The position numbers and the translations under genes were made by a program. Below the pieces are notes generated by a model. That model did no database searches. It saw nothing but the letters and a program-made list of their open reading frames with translations, and was not told where the DNA came from. DNA of 33,999 bases, from assembly GCA_041666685.1 (NCBI GenBank), contig JBAYGJ010000006.1:1-33999 (forward strand), given 5' to 3'. Numbering within the stretch: position 1 is the stretch's first letter; each line of letters begins with the position of its first letter. This stretch comes from JBAYGJ01 sp041666685. Its GTDB lineage: Bacteria; Patescibacteriota; Patescibacteriia; UBA10025; JAHIVO01. Shown here in pieces: positions 7,207 through 15,653 of this stretch.

Positions 7207-7371
7207 ACGAAGTTTGTTCCTGAAGCGACGGTCGCGAGGCATGGTGACGTTACCAGTCCATCTGCGCGGCGCGTCGACGGGGAACAGACGGGAAAGCTGA
7301 TGTTCGGAGAGGCTTCCGACCTTGCTGAACATGCGGTTGGCCGCTGTGTTTATATGCCGGCGGTCTTTTTT
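7207..7371 (+). ncRNA. Possible structured non-coding RNA
   Basis: The region from 7124 to 7422 has no convincing gene, yet 7200-7345 is GC-rich and rich in complementary segments. TGTTCC near 7214 pairs with GGAACA near 7280. ATGTTC near 7300 pairs with GAACAT near 7327, enclosing TCGGA/TCCGA. A possible promoter, TTGCAT (7173-7178), 16 nt, TAGTCT (7195-7200), would start transcription near 7207. An intrinsic terminator ends at 7371. It could equally be the 3' UTR of the UPF0235 transcript. I could not match it to 6S, SRP or RNase P RNA. Confidence 0.25.
7341..7371 (+). terminator. Intrinsic terminator
   Basis: CCGCTG (7341-7346) pairs with CGGCGG (7358-7363), with one T-G pair and an 11-nt loop, followed by TCTTTTTT (7364-7371). 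It ends whatever transcript covers 7124-7340 and sits 2 bp before the -35 of the next promoter. Confidence 0.65.
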
Positions 7372-7372
7372 A

Positions 7373-7400
7373 TTGACGTTTATTATTATATGTATATACT
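7373..7400 (+). promoter_or_regulatory. Strong sigma-70-type promoter of the 27-residue ORF
   Basis: -35 TTGACG (7373-7378), 16 nt, -10 TATACT (7395-7400), in an AT-rich stretch. A second TATACT follows directly at 7401-7406. A good ribosome binding site AAGGA (7409-7413) lies 9 nt before the ATG at 7423. Confidence 0.6.
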
Positions 7401-7422
7401 TATACTATAAGGATTTTTACAG

Positions 7423-7506
7423 ATGGATATCCTGTTAAAAATAATACTGATGCCGATCTGGCTAATATTCAAGGCTTTTGGAGTAGATATTTTTGACGAC
7501 CACTAA
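7423..7506 (+). CDS. Putative 27-residue hydrophobic membrane peptide
   Basis: A short ORF, ATG at 7423 to TAA at 7504-7506, encodes MDILLKIILMPIWLIFKAFG followed by a short acidic tail VDIFDDH. One hydrophobic segment covers most of the length, interrupted by lysines at positions 6 and 17, so it may be a single-pass or amphipathic membrane peptide. Support is contextual: a near-consensus promoter, a well-spaced AAGGA ribosome binding site, and a terminator isolating it from upstream genes. There is no recognised family. Nothing else is visible from 7507 to the ileS promoter at 7581. Confidence 0.45.
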   Translation: MDILLKIILMPIWLIFKAFGVDIFDDH

Positions 7507-7580
7507 CAGCCGGGCAAAGGTGCTCAGGAGACCGTCAGGTTCGTTTTAGTTTAAAGTATATCCGTAGGCAAGCGGCATTC

Positions 7581-7609
7581 TGGACAAATGTCCCTTTTTT
7601 TAGTACAAT
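7581..7609 (+). promoter_or_regulatory. ileS promoter, near-leaderless, nested with a hairpin
   Basis: -35 TGGACA (7581-7586), 17 nt, -10 TACAAT (7604-7609), then 12 nt to the ileS ATG, so a leader of about 5 nt. The -35 is also the left arm of GGACAAATGTCC (7582-7593), which is followed by seven T. That element may terminate upstream transcription weakly. Confidence 0.55.
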
Positions 7610-7621
7610 CAGTACTACATT

Positions 7622-10561
7622 ATGGCAGCAGAGAAACAAAAGCCGTCAGCACCTAAATCTATCTTTCCGGGGCTCGAAAAGGAAGTGTTGGCGTTTTGGG
7701 ATAAGGAAAATATTTTCCAGAAAACGCTGGACCAGACCAAGGGAGGGAAGCCGTTCGTTTTTTTCGAAGGGCCGCCAACGGCTAACGGCAAGCCTGGCAT
7801 CCACCATGTCTTGGCACGAGCGTACAAAGACGTCATTGTCCGGTACAAGACCATGCGCGGTTTTTATGTTGAACGGAAAGCCGGCTGGGATACACACGGG
7901 TTGCCCGTTGAAATTCAGGTGGAGAAAGAGCTGGGCATTTCCGGCAAGCCGGAGATAGAAAAATTCGGCATCGAAGCATTCAACAAAAAATGCCGTGAAA
8001 GTGTGTGGAAATATAAGGCAGAATTGGAGGAAATGACCCGTAAAATCGGCTTCTGGCTGGACATGGAGCATCCGTATGTCACGTATGATAATTCGTATAT
8101 TGAGTCATTATGGTGGGTGATCAAGCAAATTTGGGATAAAGGATTGCTGTACAAAGGCCATAAGGTTGTCCCGCACTGCCCTCGTTGCGGCACGGCATTA
8201 TCGTCACATGAAGTGGCGCAGGGGTATAAGTCCGTCGAAGAGAATTCCGTTTATATAAAATTCAAAGTGGTCGGGCAGGAAAATACTTTTATAGTATCCT
8301 GGACCACAACGCCATGGACCCTGCCGGGTAACGTTGCCTTGGCAGTAGGGAAGGATATTGGCTATAAAAAAATAATAGTTAATGATGAACATCTGATTCT
8401 GGCTGAATCTGCTGCCCAAAAACTTTATCCAGATGCGACAGTCGAAGAATCGATGAGAGGCGAGAAGCTTCTCGGTCTGGAATATGAGCCATTATTTGAT
8501 ATCAGGCCATTGCGTACCAAAAAGTCATATCACGTATATCCTGCTGATTTCGTTTCTACAACTGACGGGACTGGCGTTGTGCATACGGCTGTCATGTACG
8601 GCGAGGACGATTACCAGTTAGGCGAGAAGGCTGGACTGCCAATGCACCACACTGTTGATTTGAATGGTAATTTCACAGCCGAGGTGTCAAAGTGGGCCGG
8701 CAAGTTTGTTAAAAATAAAGAGGTGGAAAAGGGGATTGTCGCCGATTTGAAAGAGCGCGGCCTTCTTTTGAAAGAGGAGATGTACCGCCATGATTATCCC
8801 TTCTGTTGGCGTTGCGGTACGCCGCTCTTATACTATGCCAAGGATTCATGGTTTATTGCCGTTACAAAAGTTAAAGAGCAGTTGATTAAAAATAATGAAA
8901 CTATCAATTGGGTTCCGGGATATATCAAGAACGGCCGGTTTGGCGAATGGCTCAATGAAGTGAAAGACTGGGCCTTTTCACGCGAACGCTACTGGGGAAC
9001 TCCTTTGCCGATCTGGGAGTGTGAGAAATGTGACAAGCGGGAATGTATCGGCTCGATCGATGAGCTCGTAGCACGTAGCGCGTCGCCATTAGCCACGGGT
9101 AGCGAACTTGATTTACACAGGCCCTACATCGATTCCGTCACCTTAACATGCTCCTGCGGTGGAGTGATGCACCGTGTGAAGGAAGTGGCGGATGTATGGT
9201 TCGACTCCGGAGCCATGCCGTTTGCCCAATGGCATTACCCGTTCGAGAACAAGGATCGTATTGATTCGGGCGTCAGTTACCCGGCTGAGTATATTGCCGA
9301 GGGCATTGACCAGACGCGAGGCTGGTTTTATACGTTATTGACTGTAGCTACGTTGCTTGGGCATGGGGCGCCGTATAAGAATGTCATCTGCTTGAACCTG
9401 GTTTTTGATTCAAAAGGCCAGAAGATGTCCAAGTCAAAGGGCAATATCGTTGATCCGTTTTATATCATCGATAAATTCGGCGCAGATACGCTACGCTGGT
9501 TTTTGTTTACGGTCAACCAGCCTGGCGATGCGAAGCTGTTCGACGAGGCGCAGCTGGATGAGGTGGTAAAAAAACAATGGCTGATCCTCTGGAACATCTT
9601 GTCATTCTGGAAAATGCATGCCGGCCAGGCCCGTGATTCTGCGCTTGATGAAACTTTCACGCAACCGCGCAGCGGGCACATCCTGGACAAATGGATCCTG
9701 GCTAAACTGAATGATGTGATCAGCCAGGTGACTAGTCACCTGGAAAAATATACTGTCACTGACTCAGGCCGCTTGATCGCCGAACTGATCAATGAACTGT
9801 CTACGTGGTACGTGCGTCGTTCCCGCAACCGGTTCAAGCATGAAGGATCTGACAAAAACAACGCCTTGGCAGTCTTGCGGTATGTGTTGGTTACCATTTC
9901 CCGTTTGCTGGCCCCACTGGCGCCATTTATGGCTGAAGCCCTGTACCGTGAAGTGAAGGGCCCAAATGAACCACTGAGCGTCCATGTAACCGGCTGGCCA
10001 TCAAGTGAATCAACGGCCGATGGCGCCGCTATCCTCAAGCACATGTTACTGGTCCGTCAGGCGGTCGAGCTTGGGCATAGTTTACGCAAGGAAAAGCAGA
10101 TGAAGGTCAGGCAGCCCTTGTCCCAGTTTGTCATCCGTGGGCAGGCTTTGGAGCCGGCTTTGAAAGAATTAGTCAAAGACGAAGTCAACGTAAAAGAGGT
10201 AGTCTGCGTGGAAAAAATGCCCCAAGGTCCGGAATTCGCAGTGAAAGAGTCCGGCAGCCTGGCAGTCGCGCTGGACCTGACTATTACCGACGAACTGAAA
10301 TACGAAGGCATGGTCAGGGAAATGGTCAGGCAGATCAATGCGATGCGCAAGGACGCGCATCTTACAATTGGGGATACCATAAGCCTCTATTATGAAATTC
10401 CCGATGCAGAATTGGAAAAAATATTTCTCCACTACAAATCTATCATAATCCATGACGTCATCGCCAGCTCGTGCCTGAAAGGCTTGCCTGATAATGTTGA
10501 CCTGAAGACGGTATTTGAGATTGCGGGCGTCCGCGTGACGTTCGGCATCAAGGGGAATTAA
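7622..10561 (+). CDS. ileS: Isoleucyl-tRNA synthetase
   Basis: Class I synthetase charging tRNA-Ile; 979 residues. The HIGH-region signature is GPPTANGKPGIHHVL near 50-64, where HIGH appears as GIHH, a variant seen in other bacterial IleRS. Zinc-binding cysteines CPRCGTALSSHEVAQGY lie near 188. The editing domain carries SWTTTPWTLPGNVALAVG near 227 and the later GEDDYQLG region. FCWRCGTPLLYYAKDSW follows near 396. The KMSKS motif is GQKMSKSKGNIVDP near 600. The C-terminal anticodon-binding domain has WYVRRSRNRF. The overall type resembles eukaryote-like (type 2) IleRS. recO begins 5 bp after the stop. Confidence 0.97.
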   Translation: MAAEKQKPSAPKSIFPGLEKEVLAFWDKENIFQKTLDQTKGGKPFVFFEGPPTANGKPGIHHVLARAYKDVIVRYKTMRGFYVERKAGWDTHGLPVEIQVEKELGISGKPEIEKFGIEAFNKKCRESVWKYKAELEEMTRKIGFWLDMEHPYVTYDNSYIESLWWVIKQIWDKGLLYKGHKVVPHCPRCGTALSSHEVAQGYKSVEENSVYIKFKVVGQENTFIVSWTTTPWTLPGNVALAVGKDIGYKKIIVNDEHLILAESAAQKLYPDATVEESMRGEKLLGLEYEPLFDIRPLRTKKSYHVYPADFVSTTDGTGVVHTAVMYGEDDYQLGEKAGLPMHHTVDLNGNFTAEVSKWAGKFVKNKEVEKGIVADLKERGLLLKEEMYRHDYPFCWRCGTPLLYYAKDSWFIAVTKVKEQLIKNNETINWVPGYIKNGRFGEWLNEVKDWAFSRERYWGTPLPIWECEKCDKRECIGSIDELVARSASPLATGSELDLHRPYIDSVTLTCSCGGVMHRVKEVADVWFDSGAMPFAQWHYPFENKDRIDSGVSYPAEYIAEGIDQTRGWFYTLLTVATLLGHGAPYKNVICLNLVFDSKGQKMSKSKGNIVDPFYIIDKFGADTLRWFLFTVNQPGDAKLFDEAQLDEVVKKQWLILWNILSFWKMHAGQARDSALDETFTQPRSGHILDKWILAKLNDVISQVTSHLEKYTVTDSGRLIAELINELSTWYVRRSRNRFKHEGSDKNNALAVLRYVLVTISRLLAPLAPFMAEALYREVKGPNEPLSVHVTGWPSSESTADGAAILKHMLLVRQAVELGHSLRKEKQMKVRQPLSQFVIRGQALEPALKELVKDEVNVKEVVCVEKMPQGPEFAVKESGSLAVALDLTITDELKYEGMVREMVRQINAMRKDAHLTIGDTISLYYEIPDAELEKIFLHYKSIIIHDVIASSCLKGLPDNVDLKTVFEIAGVRVTFGIKGN

Positions 10562-10566
10562 TCCGT

Positions 10567-11319
10567 ATGGGCGCGTATGCGACAGAGGGGATCGTGCTCA
10601 AACACAGTCCGTGGCGCGAAGCTGACCGGACTATTGTCGTATATACCCGTGACCGCGGGAAGATAAGCGTGGTCGCCCGCAGTGCCAGGAAAATTCTCAG
10701 CAAACTGGCCGGGAGTGTCGAGCCGGTAACGTTGGTGCAGATGTCTGCCGTACGAGGGAAGAGAAATGACACGCTGACCGGCGCGGAAGTCCTGTATTCT
10801 TTTCCAGCACTGAGACGGAGCGTGCCCGCCATGGCCATGGCCATGCTTATCGGAGAAGTGATCGACCGTTCAACATTCACCAGCCAGCATGACGCCGGAG
10901 TATTCGCTTTGCTTGATAGGTCCATGCGCGAACTGGAATCCGCGTCCACTCAGAAGCGGGCCGACCTAGTGGTAATTGCCTGGCGTTTTGTCTGGCAATT
11001 CTTAGCCGCTGTCGGGTATCATCCTGAACTGTACAACTGCGTCGAGTGTCATGAGAAAATCAGGCAGGAAAAAAACTGGTTTGATTATCAAAAAGGAGGG
11101 GTGGTCTGTAAGCGTTGCGGACAGCCTTCGCCGGACCGGATTGCTGTTTCGCCGGACATGGTAAAGATAATTCGGTGGTTGGTCGCAACTCCGTCTACGC
11201 CGGCAAGACTGAGGATTCCGGTTACGCTGATCCAGTCAGCCGGCTCGTTGACCAATGCATACCTGAATTATACTCATGAACACGACCTGGATTTTCGGCC
11301 ATTCCTGAAGATGGCCTGA
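10567..11319 (+). CDS. recO: DNA repair protein RecO
   Basis: RecO loads RecA with RecR in RecF-pathway recombinational repair. It has 250 residues, the usual size. The N-terminal OB fold starts YATEGIVLKHSPWREADRTIVVYT and GKISVVARSARK. The C-terminal domain holds a zinc-binding set C-x2-C (YNCVECH, near 158) and C-x2-C (VVCKRCGQPSPD, near 179). The segment MAMAMLIGEV comes from a short GCCATG triplication at about 10830. It lies 5 bp after ileS and is probably co-transcribed. Its 3' end contains the -35 and spacer of the next promoter. Confidence 0.93.
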   Translation: MGAYATEGIVLKHSPWREADRTIVVYTRDRGKISVVARSARKILSKLAGSVEPVTLVQMSAVRGKRNDTLTGAEVLYSFPALRRSVPAMAMAMLIGEVIDRSTFTSQHDAGVFALLDRSMRELESASTQKRADLVVIAWRFVWQFLAAVGYHPELYNCVECHEKIRQEKNWFDYQKGGVVCKRCGQPSPDRIAVSPDMVKIIRWLVATPSTPARLRIPVTLIQSAGSLTNAYLNYTHEHDLDFRPFLKMA

Positions 11320-11330
11320 TTTGGTATACT
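11302..11330 (+). promoter_or_regulatory. Promoter of the DUF11 protein gene, short leader
   Basis: -10 TATACT (11325-11330) lies 13 nt before the ATG at 11344. A weak -35 TTCCTG (11302-11307) is spaced 17 nt upstream, inside the end of recO. No ribosome binding site is visible in the gap. Confidence 0.4.
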
Positions 11331-11343
11331 GTAGGTACTCACT

Positions 11344-13365
11344 ATGGCGAAAAAAACAAAACCGGACAAGAACAATATAATAGCTGATACCAGGCCGTCT
11401 GTCCCTCAAGCGGATCGTGATGCGATCCGGAAGATTCTCGTCTCTGACGATTCGGAAGAGAGTCCTGCCGAACCGGTTGGGGACGGCCAGTCCAAGGATT
11501 TCGCCGCCCTCTACCAGGCTAAAGGCGTGGCGCGCTCGGCCATGTTCACTATCGATCGTCGCGATCCTAACAAGCGGAAAAAGATGATCGCCTGGATCGT
11601 GTGCAGCCTGCTGGTCATCGTGGCGGTGACTTTGGCGGGTTTTTATTTTTTCGTGAACCGCCAAAAACAGTTCCAGGGGGAGAATATCTCCATCGTCACC
11701 GCTGCTCCGCCGACCGTGGCGGCGGGGGCCGACAATACGTTTACCGTCACAGTACGAAATGACGAGGCAGTCGATTTGACGAAAGTTGAATTAACCGCCC
11801 AATTTCCTGATGGGTTTATTTTTAAGTCGTCTTCCCCGACGGCTGAAAATGACGCGCACAACGCCTGGGCTCTGGGTACTATCAGTAACGGTAAAAGCCG
11901 GACAGTTGAAATCGTTGGCCAGCCTTTTGGTGACATAGGTACCATGCAAACCTTTACCGTATTGGTCACGTATACACCGGCCAATTTTAATTCTGAATTT
12001 CAGAAAAGCAGTTCTTTTGCTGTCACACTGAATAAATCCGCCATTACCCTGAATATGGAAGTGCCGTTGAAGGTAGTCAGCGGTCATTCGGCTGATTATC
12101 GGATAAAGTTTACAAATTCATCAAAAGACGCGTTTAATCACGTACGTCTGGCCATCACCTGGCCAGAAGATGTGGTGGTCGGCAGTCTCAATCCGGCTCC
12201 AACTGATGCCGTAAAACGCACCTGGGAAATCGACCAGATCGGTGCTGGCGCCAATTACGAGGTGTCGTTCAAGGGAACCGTGTCGGGTGCTGAGGGCGCA
12301 ATGCGAGAATATAAAGCGGAGGTCGGGTATACTGATGAGGCCGGCCAATACCATAAGCAGGCCGAAGGGTCGTCGATCGTCATTATCGCCAATCCTCAGC
12401 TGCTGCTAAACCTGACGATAAATGACAGCGCAAATAATTCAGCTGCCGATTTTGGCAGTATTCAGGACTATACGCTGAAATACCGGAATGACAGCCAGTC
12501 GGAAATAAAAGATATGGGGCTCCAGCTTACTGTCGACAGCAGCCTGATTGATTGGAATAAGATTATCAATACCAATGACGGCAAGATTGTCGGTGGGACC
12601 GTTACATGGGACGGCGCGGCTGTCCCGGCCCTGAAATCCGTCAAACCCGGGGACGAGGGAGAGGTCACGATCCGCGTCAGCGTCAAGGACGCGCCGCTGC
12701 CGAAAATCGTCAGTGACAAGAATTATTCCATCGTCAGCAAGGCTAAGGCTGTTTCGACCAACGTCGTCGATCTGGAAGGCGGGTCGCTTTCCGTGGAAAG
12801 CAACAGTCTGACGACAAAAATCAACAGCAAAGTCACATTGCGCGCTGAAGGAAGGTATTATTCTGACGAATATGCCGCCGTCGGGGCAGGTCCCTTACCA
12901 CCACAGGTCGGTCAGAAAACTACTTACGTAATATATTGGTATCTGGAAAATACGGGAAATGAGGTTCAGAATATTGCCATTACGACCGTCCTCCCAGAAT
13001 GGGTGGCTTGGGAAAATGTGTCAAAAGTGACGGCCGGCTCTTTGAGTTTCGACAGTACGACGCGAACCGTAACCTGGTCAATCAATAAGCTGCCCGCCCA
13101 GGTCGGTCAGCTGATCCCTGAATTGGCAGCTAATTTCTCCATATCTGTCATACCAACTAGTTCGGATGTCGGGAAGCTGTTGATCCTGACCGGGAAAAGC
13201 ATCGGAACTGGAGTCGATACATTCACCAATCAGACTCTGGCGCCATCCCAGGACATGATCACCTCTGATTTAATCCATGATTCACTGGCAACAGGCAAGG
13301 GGATCGTGGTTGATTCGCCGCTGACAAATACTAATGCGAACGTAAATTCAACCGGCAACCAGTAA
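11344..13365 (+). CDS. Membrane-anchored DUF11-type surface protein
   Basis: The protein has 673 residues. Residues 1-80 are hydrophilic and cytosolic, ending in the basic stretch DRRDPNKRKK. One transmembrane helix spans about 81-104. The extracellular part is built from several Ig-like beta domains of the DUF11 kind, each with phrases such as AGADNTFTVTVRNDEAVDLTKV and YWYLENTGNEVQNIAITTVLPEWV, plus LGTISNGKSRTVEI-type closings. There is no catalytic motif. It is likely a cell-envelope or adhesion stalk. The exported part ends in a low-complexity Asn/Thr tail. The stop overlaps the tgt start (TAATG), so the two are translationally coupled although functionally unrelated. Confidence 0.85.
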   Translation: MAKKTKPDKNNIIADTRPSVPQADRDAIRKILVSDDSEESPAEPVGDGQSKDFAALYQAKGVARSAMFTIDRRDPNKRKKMIAWIVCSLLVIVAVTLAGFYFFVNRQKQFQGENISIVTAAPPTVAAGADNTFTVTVRNDEAVDLTKVELTAQFPDGFIFKSSSPTAENDAHNAWALGTISNGKSRTVEIVGQPFGDIGTMQTFTVLVTYTPANFNSEFQKSSSFAVTLNKSAITLNMEVPLKVVSGHSADYRIKFTNSSKDAFNHVRLAITWPEDVVVGSLNPAPTDAVKRTWEIDQIGAGANYEVSFKGTVSGAEGAMREYKAEVGYTDEAGQYHKQAEGSSIVIIANPQLLLNLTINDSANNSAADFGSIQDYTLKYRNDSQSEIKDMGLQLTVDSSLIDWNKIINTNDGKIVGGTVTWDGAAVPALKSVKPGDEGEVTIRVSVKDAPLPKIVSDKNYSIVSKAKAVSTNVVDLEGGSLSVESNSLTTKINSKVTLRAEGRYYSDEYAAVGAGPLPPQVGQKTTYVIYWYLENTGNEVQNIAITTVLPEWVAWENVSKVTAGSLSFDSTTRTVTWSINKLPAQVGQLIPELAANFSISVIPTSSDVGKLLILTGKSIGTGVDTFTNQTLAPSQDMITSDLIHDSLATGKGIVVDSPLTNTNANVNSTGNQ

Positions 13366-14492
13366 TGTCTATACCTCAGACGAAGTCATTCCGTGTCGTC
13401 GCGCCTTCAAAAAAAAGCAAGGCGCGTCTTGGGTCGTTGCGTACGGCGCATGGTCCAGTCGAGTCGCCTTTTTTCATGCCTATCGCGACGCGCGGGGCCG
13501 TAAAAACCTTAACGCCGGATGAAATACATACGACTGGGGCGCAGATCATATTATCAAATACCTATCATTTGTGGCAGCGACCCGGCATGAAGATAATCAA
13601 AAAAGCCGGAGGTTTACATACGTTTATGGGCTGGCCCGGTCCGATACTGACCGATTCCGGAGGGTACCAGGTTTTTTCATTAGCTCGGTCGAGAAAGATT
13701 ACCGAGCGGGGCGTGCAGTTCACCTCGGATATCGACGGACAAAAATACCTTCTGACTCCGGAGAAAGCGATCGATATTCAACACGCGCTTGGTTCGGACA
13801 TCATGATGAGCCTGGATGAATGTCCATCATATCCCAGCACCCGCCAGTATGCCAAACGTTCGCTGGAAATGACAACTCGGTGGGCAGAGCGCGGCCTGAA
13901 ACGCCTGCACACTTTGAAATCGAAAAAGCAATTGCTTTTCGGGATTGTCCAGGGATCGTCCTTTCATGAATTACGCCAGCAAAGCGCCGAACAGCTAGTT
14001 GGGTTGGATTTTGACGGGTACGCGGTCGGCGGCGTAGCGGTCGGCGAGCCGACGGAAAAAATGTATAAAGCGATTGATTGGGTTGAGCCATTATTGCCAC
14101 GGAATAAACCCCGCTACCTGATGGGCGTAGGATATCCAGAACAGATTGTCGAGGCGGTCAGGCGCGGCATTGACATGTTCGACTGCGTATTGCCGACACG
14201 TAATGCCAGGCACGGGTCATTATTTGTCTTTACGGAGAATCAGCCGAGTATTACCGGCAAAAGTTTCTATAATGAATTATTGATCAAGCAGTCAGGTTTT
14301 TCCATGGACATGAAGCCTGTCGATCCTCACTGCGGGTGCTATACATGCCGGCATTTCTCCCGGGCGTACCTGCGCCACCTTTTTATGTCCGGCGATCCAT
14401 TGTCCCAACGGCTTGCTACGATACATAATGTGTCGTTTTATATTGAATTAATGCGAGTGATACGTGAAAATATCAAAAAAGGAAAATTATAG
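13365..14492 (+). CDS. tgt: Queuine/preQ1 tRNA-guanine transglycosylase
   Basis: It exchanges G34 of GUN-anticodon tRNAs for the queuosine precursor preQ1. It has 375 residues, the normal length. Visible motifs: PIATRGAVKTLTPDEI, SNTYHLWQRPG, the catalytic segment ILTDSGGYQVFSL near 98, VGGVAVGEP, VGYPEQIVEAVRRGIDMFDCVLPTRNARHG containing the nucleophilic Asp, and the zinc site CGCYTCRHFSRAYLRHLF near 324. The start overlaps the previous stop by one base. No other queuosine gene is present in the window. The 3' end overlaps the next gene by 29 bp. Confidence 0.97.
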   Translation: MSIPQTKSFRVVAPSKKSKARLGSLRTAHGPVESPFFMPIATRGAVKTLTPDEIHTTGAQIILSNTYHLWQRPGMKIIKKAGGLHTFMGWPGPILTDSGGYQVFSLARSRKITERGVQFTSDIDGQKYLLTPEKAIDIQHALGSDIMMSLDECPSYPSTRQYAKRSLEMTTRWAERGLKRLHTLKSKKQLLFGIVQGSSFHELRQQSAEQLVGLDFDGYAVGGVAVGEPTEKMYKAIDWVEPLLPRNKPRYLMGVGYPEQIVEAVRRGIDMFDCVLPTRNARHGSLFVFTENQPSITGKSFYNELLIKQSGFSMDMKPVDPHCGCYTCRHFSRAYLRHLFMSGDPLSQRLATIHNVSFYIELMRVIRENIKKGKL

Positions 14493-14856
14493 GGATTGGC
14501 TAGGTCGGACAGTCACAGTAGTGATCGACCGACCGATCGGCACTACGCACCCGGAATACAAGGATCAGGTATACCCGGCGCATTACGGACATATTCCGGG
14601 GATAGTATCCGACATCGACCAGGAAGAGGTTGATGCGTACATACTTGGTCAAACGCGGTCGCTTGCTTCATTTACCGGGAAAGTGATTGCGGTCATTTAC
14701 CGAGAGGATGACGAAATAAAATTAGTTGTCACCGATGGCCGCGAGATGACAAAGGATGAAATCGAATCCCAGGTGCATTTCCAGGAAAAATATTTCAAGC
14801 ATAGGATCTATGTAGTTGGAAATTTTAAACCGAAAAAAGTGCGTGAGCGGCAGTGA
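14464..14856 (+). CDS. Inorganic pyrophosphatase-like small protein
   Basis: The protein has 130 residues. It resembles short, divergent relatives of soluble inorganic pyrophosphatase: TVTVVIDRPIGTTHP, then YPAHYGHIPGIVSDIDQEEVDAYILG, then KVIAVIYREDDEIKLVV. The canonical Asp-rich metal site (D-x-D-P-x-D) is reduced to DIDQEEVDAY, so pyrophosphatase activity is uncertain. The start is GTG at 14464, inside tgt; no ATG lies in frame before the conserved part, and the coupled 29-bp overlap supports this start. The alternative is a nucleotide-phosphate-binding relative without catalysis. Confidence 0.75.
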   Translation: MKISKKENYRDWLGRTVTVVIDRPIGTTHPEYKDQVYPAHYGHIPGIVSDIDQEEVDAYILGQTRSLASFTGKVIAVIYREDDEIKLVVTDGREMTKDEIESQVHFQEKYFKHRIYVVGNFKPKKVRERQ

Positions 14857-14919
14857 ACCGGGAGGCTTGATTGTTTTATTTTTTTCATGTAGTATATATC
14901 CACAACTAAAAATATTTTT

Positions 14920-15642
14920 ATGGATGACCAAACCAACCAACCGATGACAAAAACCCAGCGGCGCGAACTTAGGCGCCAGGAAATCTTAAACCGGCGCCAA
15001 GGCCAGGGCAAAAAGTCACGGGCCATGACCTGGATCGTTAGTATCGGCATTGTGATTGTGGTAGGTGGCTTGATCGTTTGGGCGGTCATGGGCGCCAGCG
15101 GCCCCGGTACTCAAGTAACCGGAGCCAGTGATGTGCCCGTACTCGGCAGTGCCACCGCCAAAGTTGTAGTGATGGAGTTTTCGGACATTTCATGTCCGGC
15201 GTGCGCCACGGCTGCGCCTATTGTCCGGCAATTAGGGGACTTTTACCAGGATAAGATTAAAATTGAATTCAGAAGTTTCAATATCGGGCACCAATGGTCG
15301 GAAAAATCCCTGGAAGCGAGCCGGTGCGCCCTGGCACAGGGGAAATTTTGGGAATATGCGGATAAGGCATTTGCCGCCCAAAGCGCCTGGGAGACCGCCG
15401 GCAATGCGGTTGACCTGTTCAAATCTTATGCCAAAGATCTCAGCCTCAACACGGACCAGTTTAATGCCTGCCTCGATTCCGGTCAGACGGCTTCGGCTAT
15501 CCAAGACGACATGAAGCTCGGTAGGAATAAGGGAGTGAATTCCACCCCTACTTTCATTATCAATGACCAAAAAGTGGTCGGTGTACAGACTTTGGACGAA
15601 TTCAAGAAAGTCATAGACGCAGAATTGGCAAAAAATAATTAA
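14920..15642 (+). CDS. Membrane-anchored DsbA-like thioredoxin-fold oxidoreductase
   Basis: The protein has 240 residues. A basic cytosolic N-terminus with QRRELRRQEILNRRQGQGKK is followed by one transmembrane helix at about 43-66. An extracytoplasmic DsbA/thioredoxin domain follows. The active site is C-P-A-C in FSDISCPACATAAPIVRQL near 89-94, and the cis-proline loop is NSTPTFIIN near 206. It probably forms or isomerises disulfides in exported proteins; the beta-propeller protein and the pilin-like protein in this window both carry extracellular cysteines. A possible -10 TATATA near 14892 and an AT-rich leader precede it. The GNAT gene starts 11 bp after the stop. Confidence 0.9.
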   Translation: MDDQTNQPMTKTQRRELRRQEILNRRQGQGKKSRAMTWIVSIGIVIVVGGLIVWAVMGASGPGTQVTGASDVPVLGSATAKVVVMEFSDISCPACATAAPIVRQLGDFYQDKIKIEFRSFNIGHQWSEKSLEASRCALAQGKFWEYADKAFAAQSAWETAGNAVDLFKSYAKDLSLNTDQFNACLDSGQTASAIQDDMKLGRNKGVNSTPTFIINDQKVVGVQTLDEFKKVIDAELAKNN

Positions 15643-15653
15643 CTGGAGGGAAC

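Noticed and set aside
7000..7332. 110-codon minus-strand open frame spanning the UPF0235 gene and the gap
   Set aside because: Half of it is antisense to a conserved gene, it has no ribosome binding site or promoter on that strand, and the product resembles no family.
7582..7600. GGACAAATGTCC plus T-run as a strong terminator
   Set aside because: The stem is only four to five pairs with a very small loop, and the same bases serve as the ileS -35; at best it is a weak terminator.
10829..10848. GCCATG repeats as a phase-variable tract
   Set aside because: There are only three six-base units inside a conserved gene; a unit change would keep the frame, so no on/off switching is expected.
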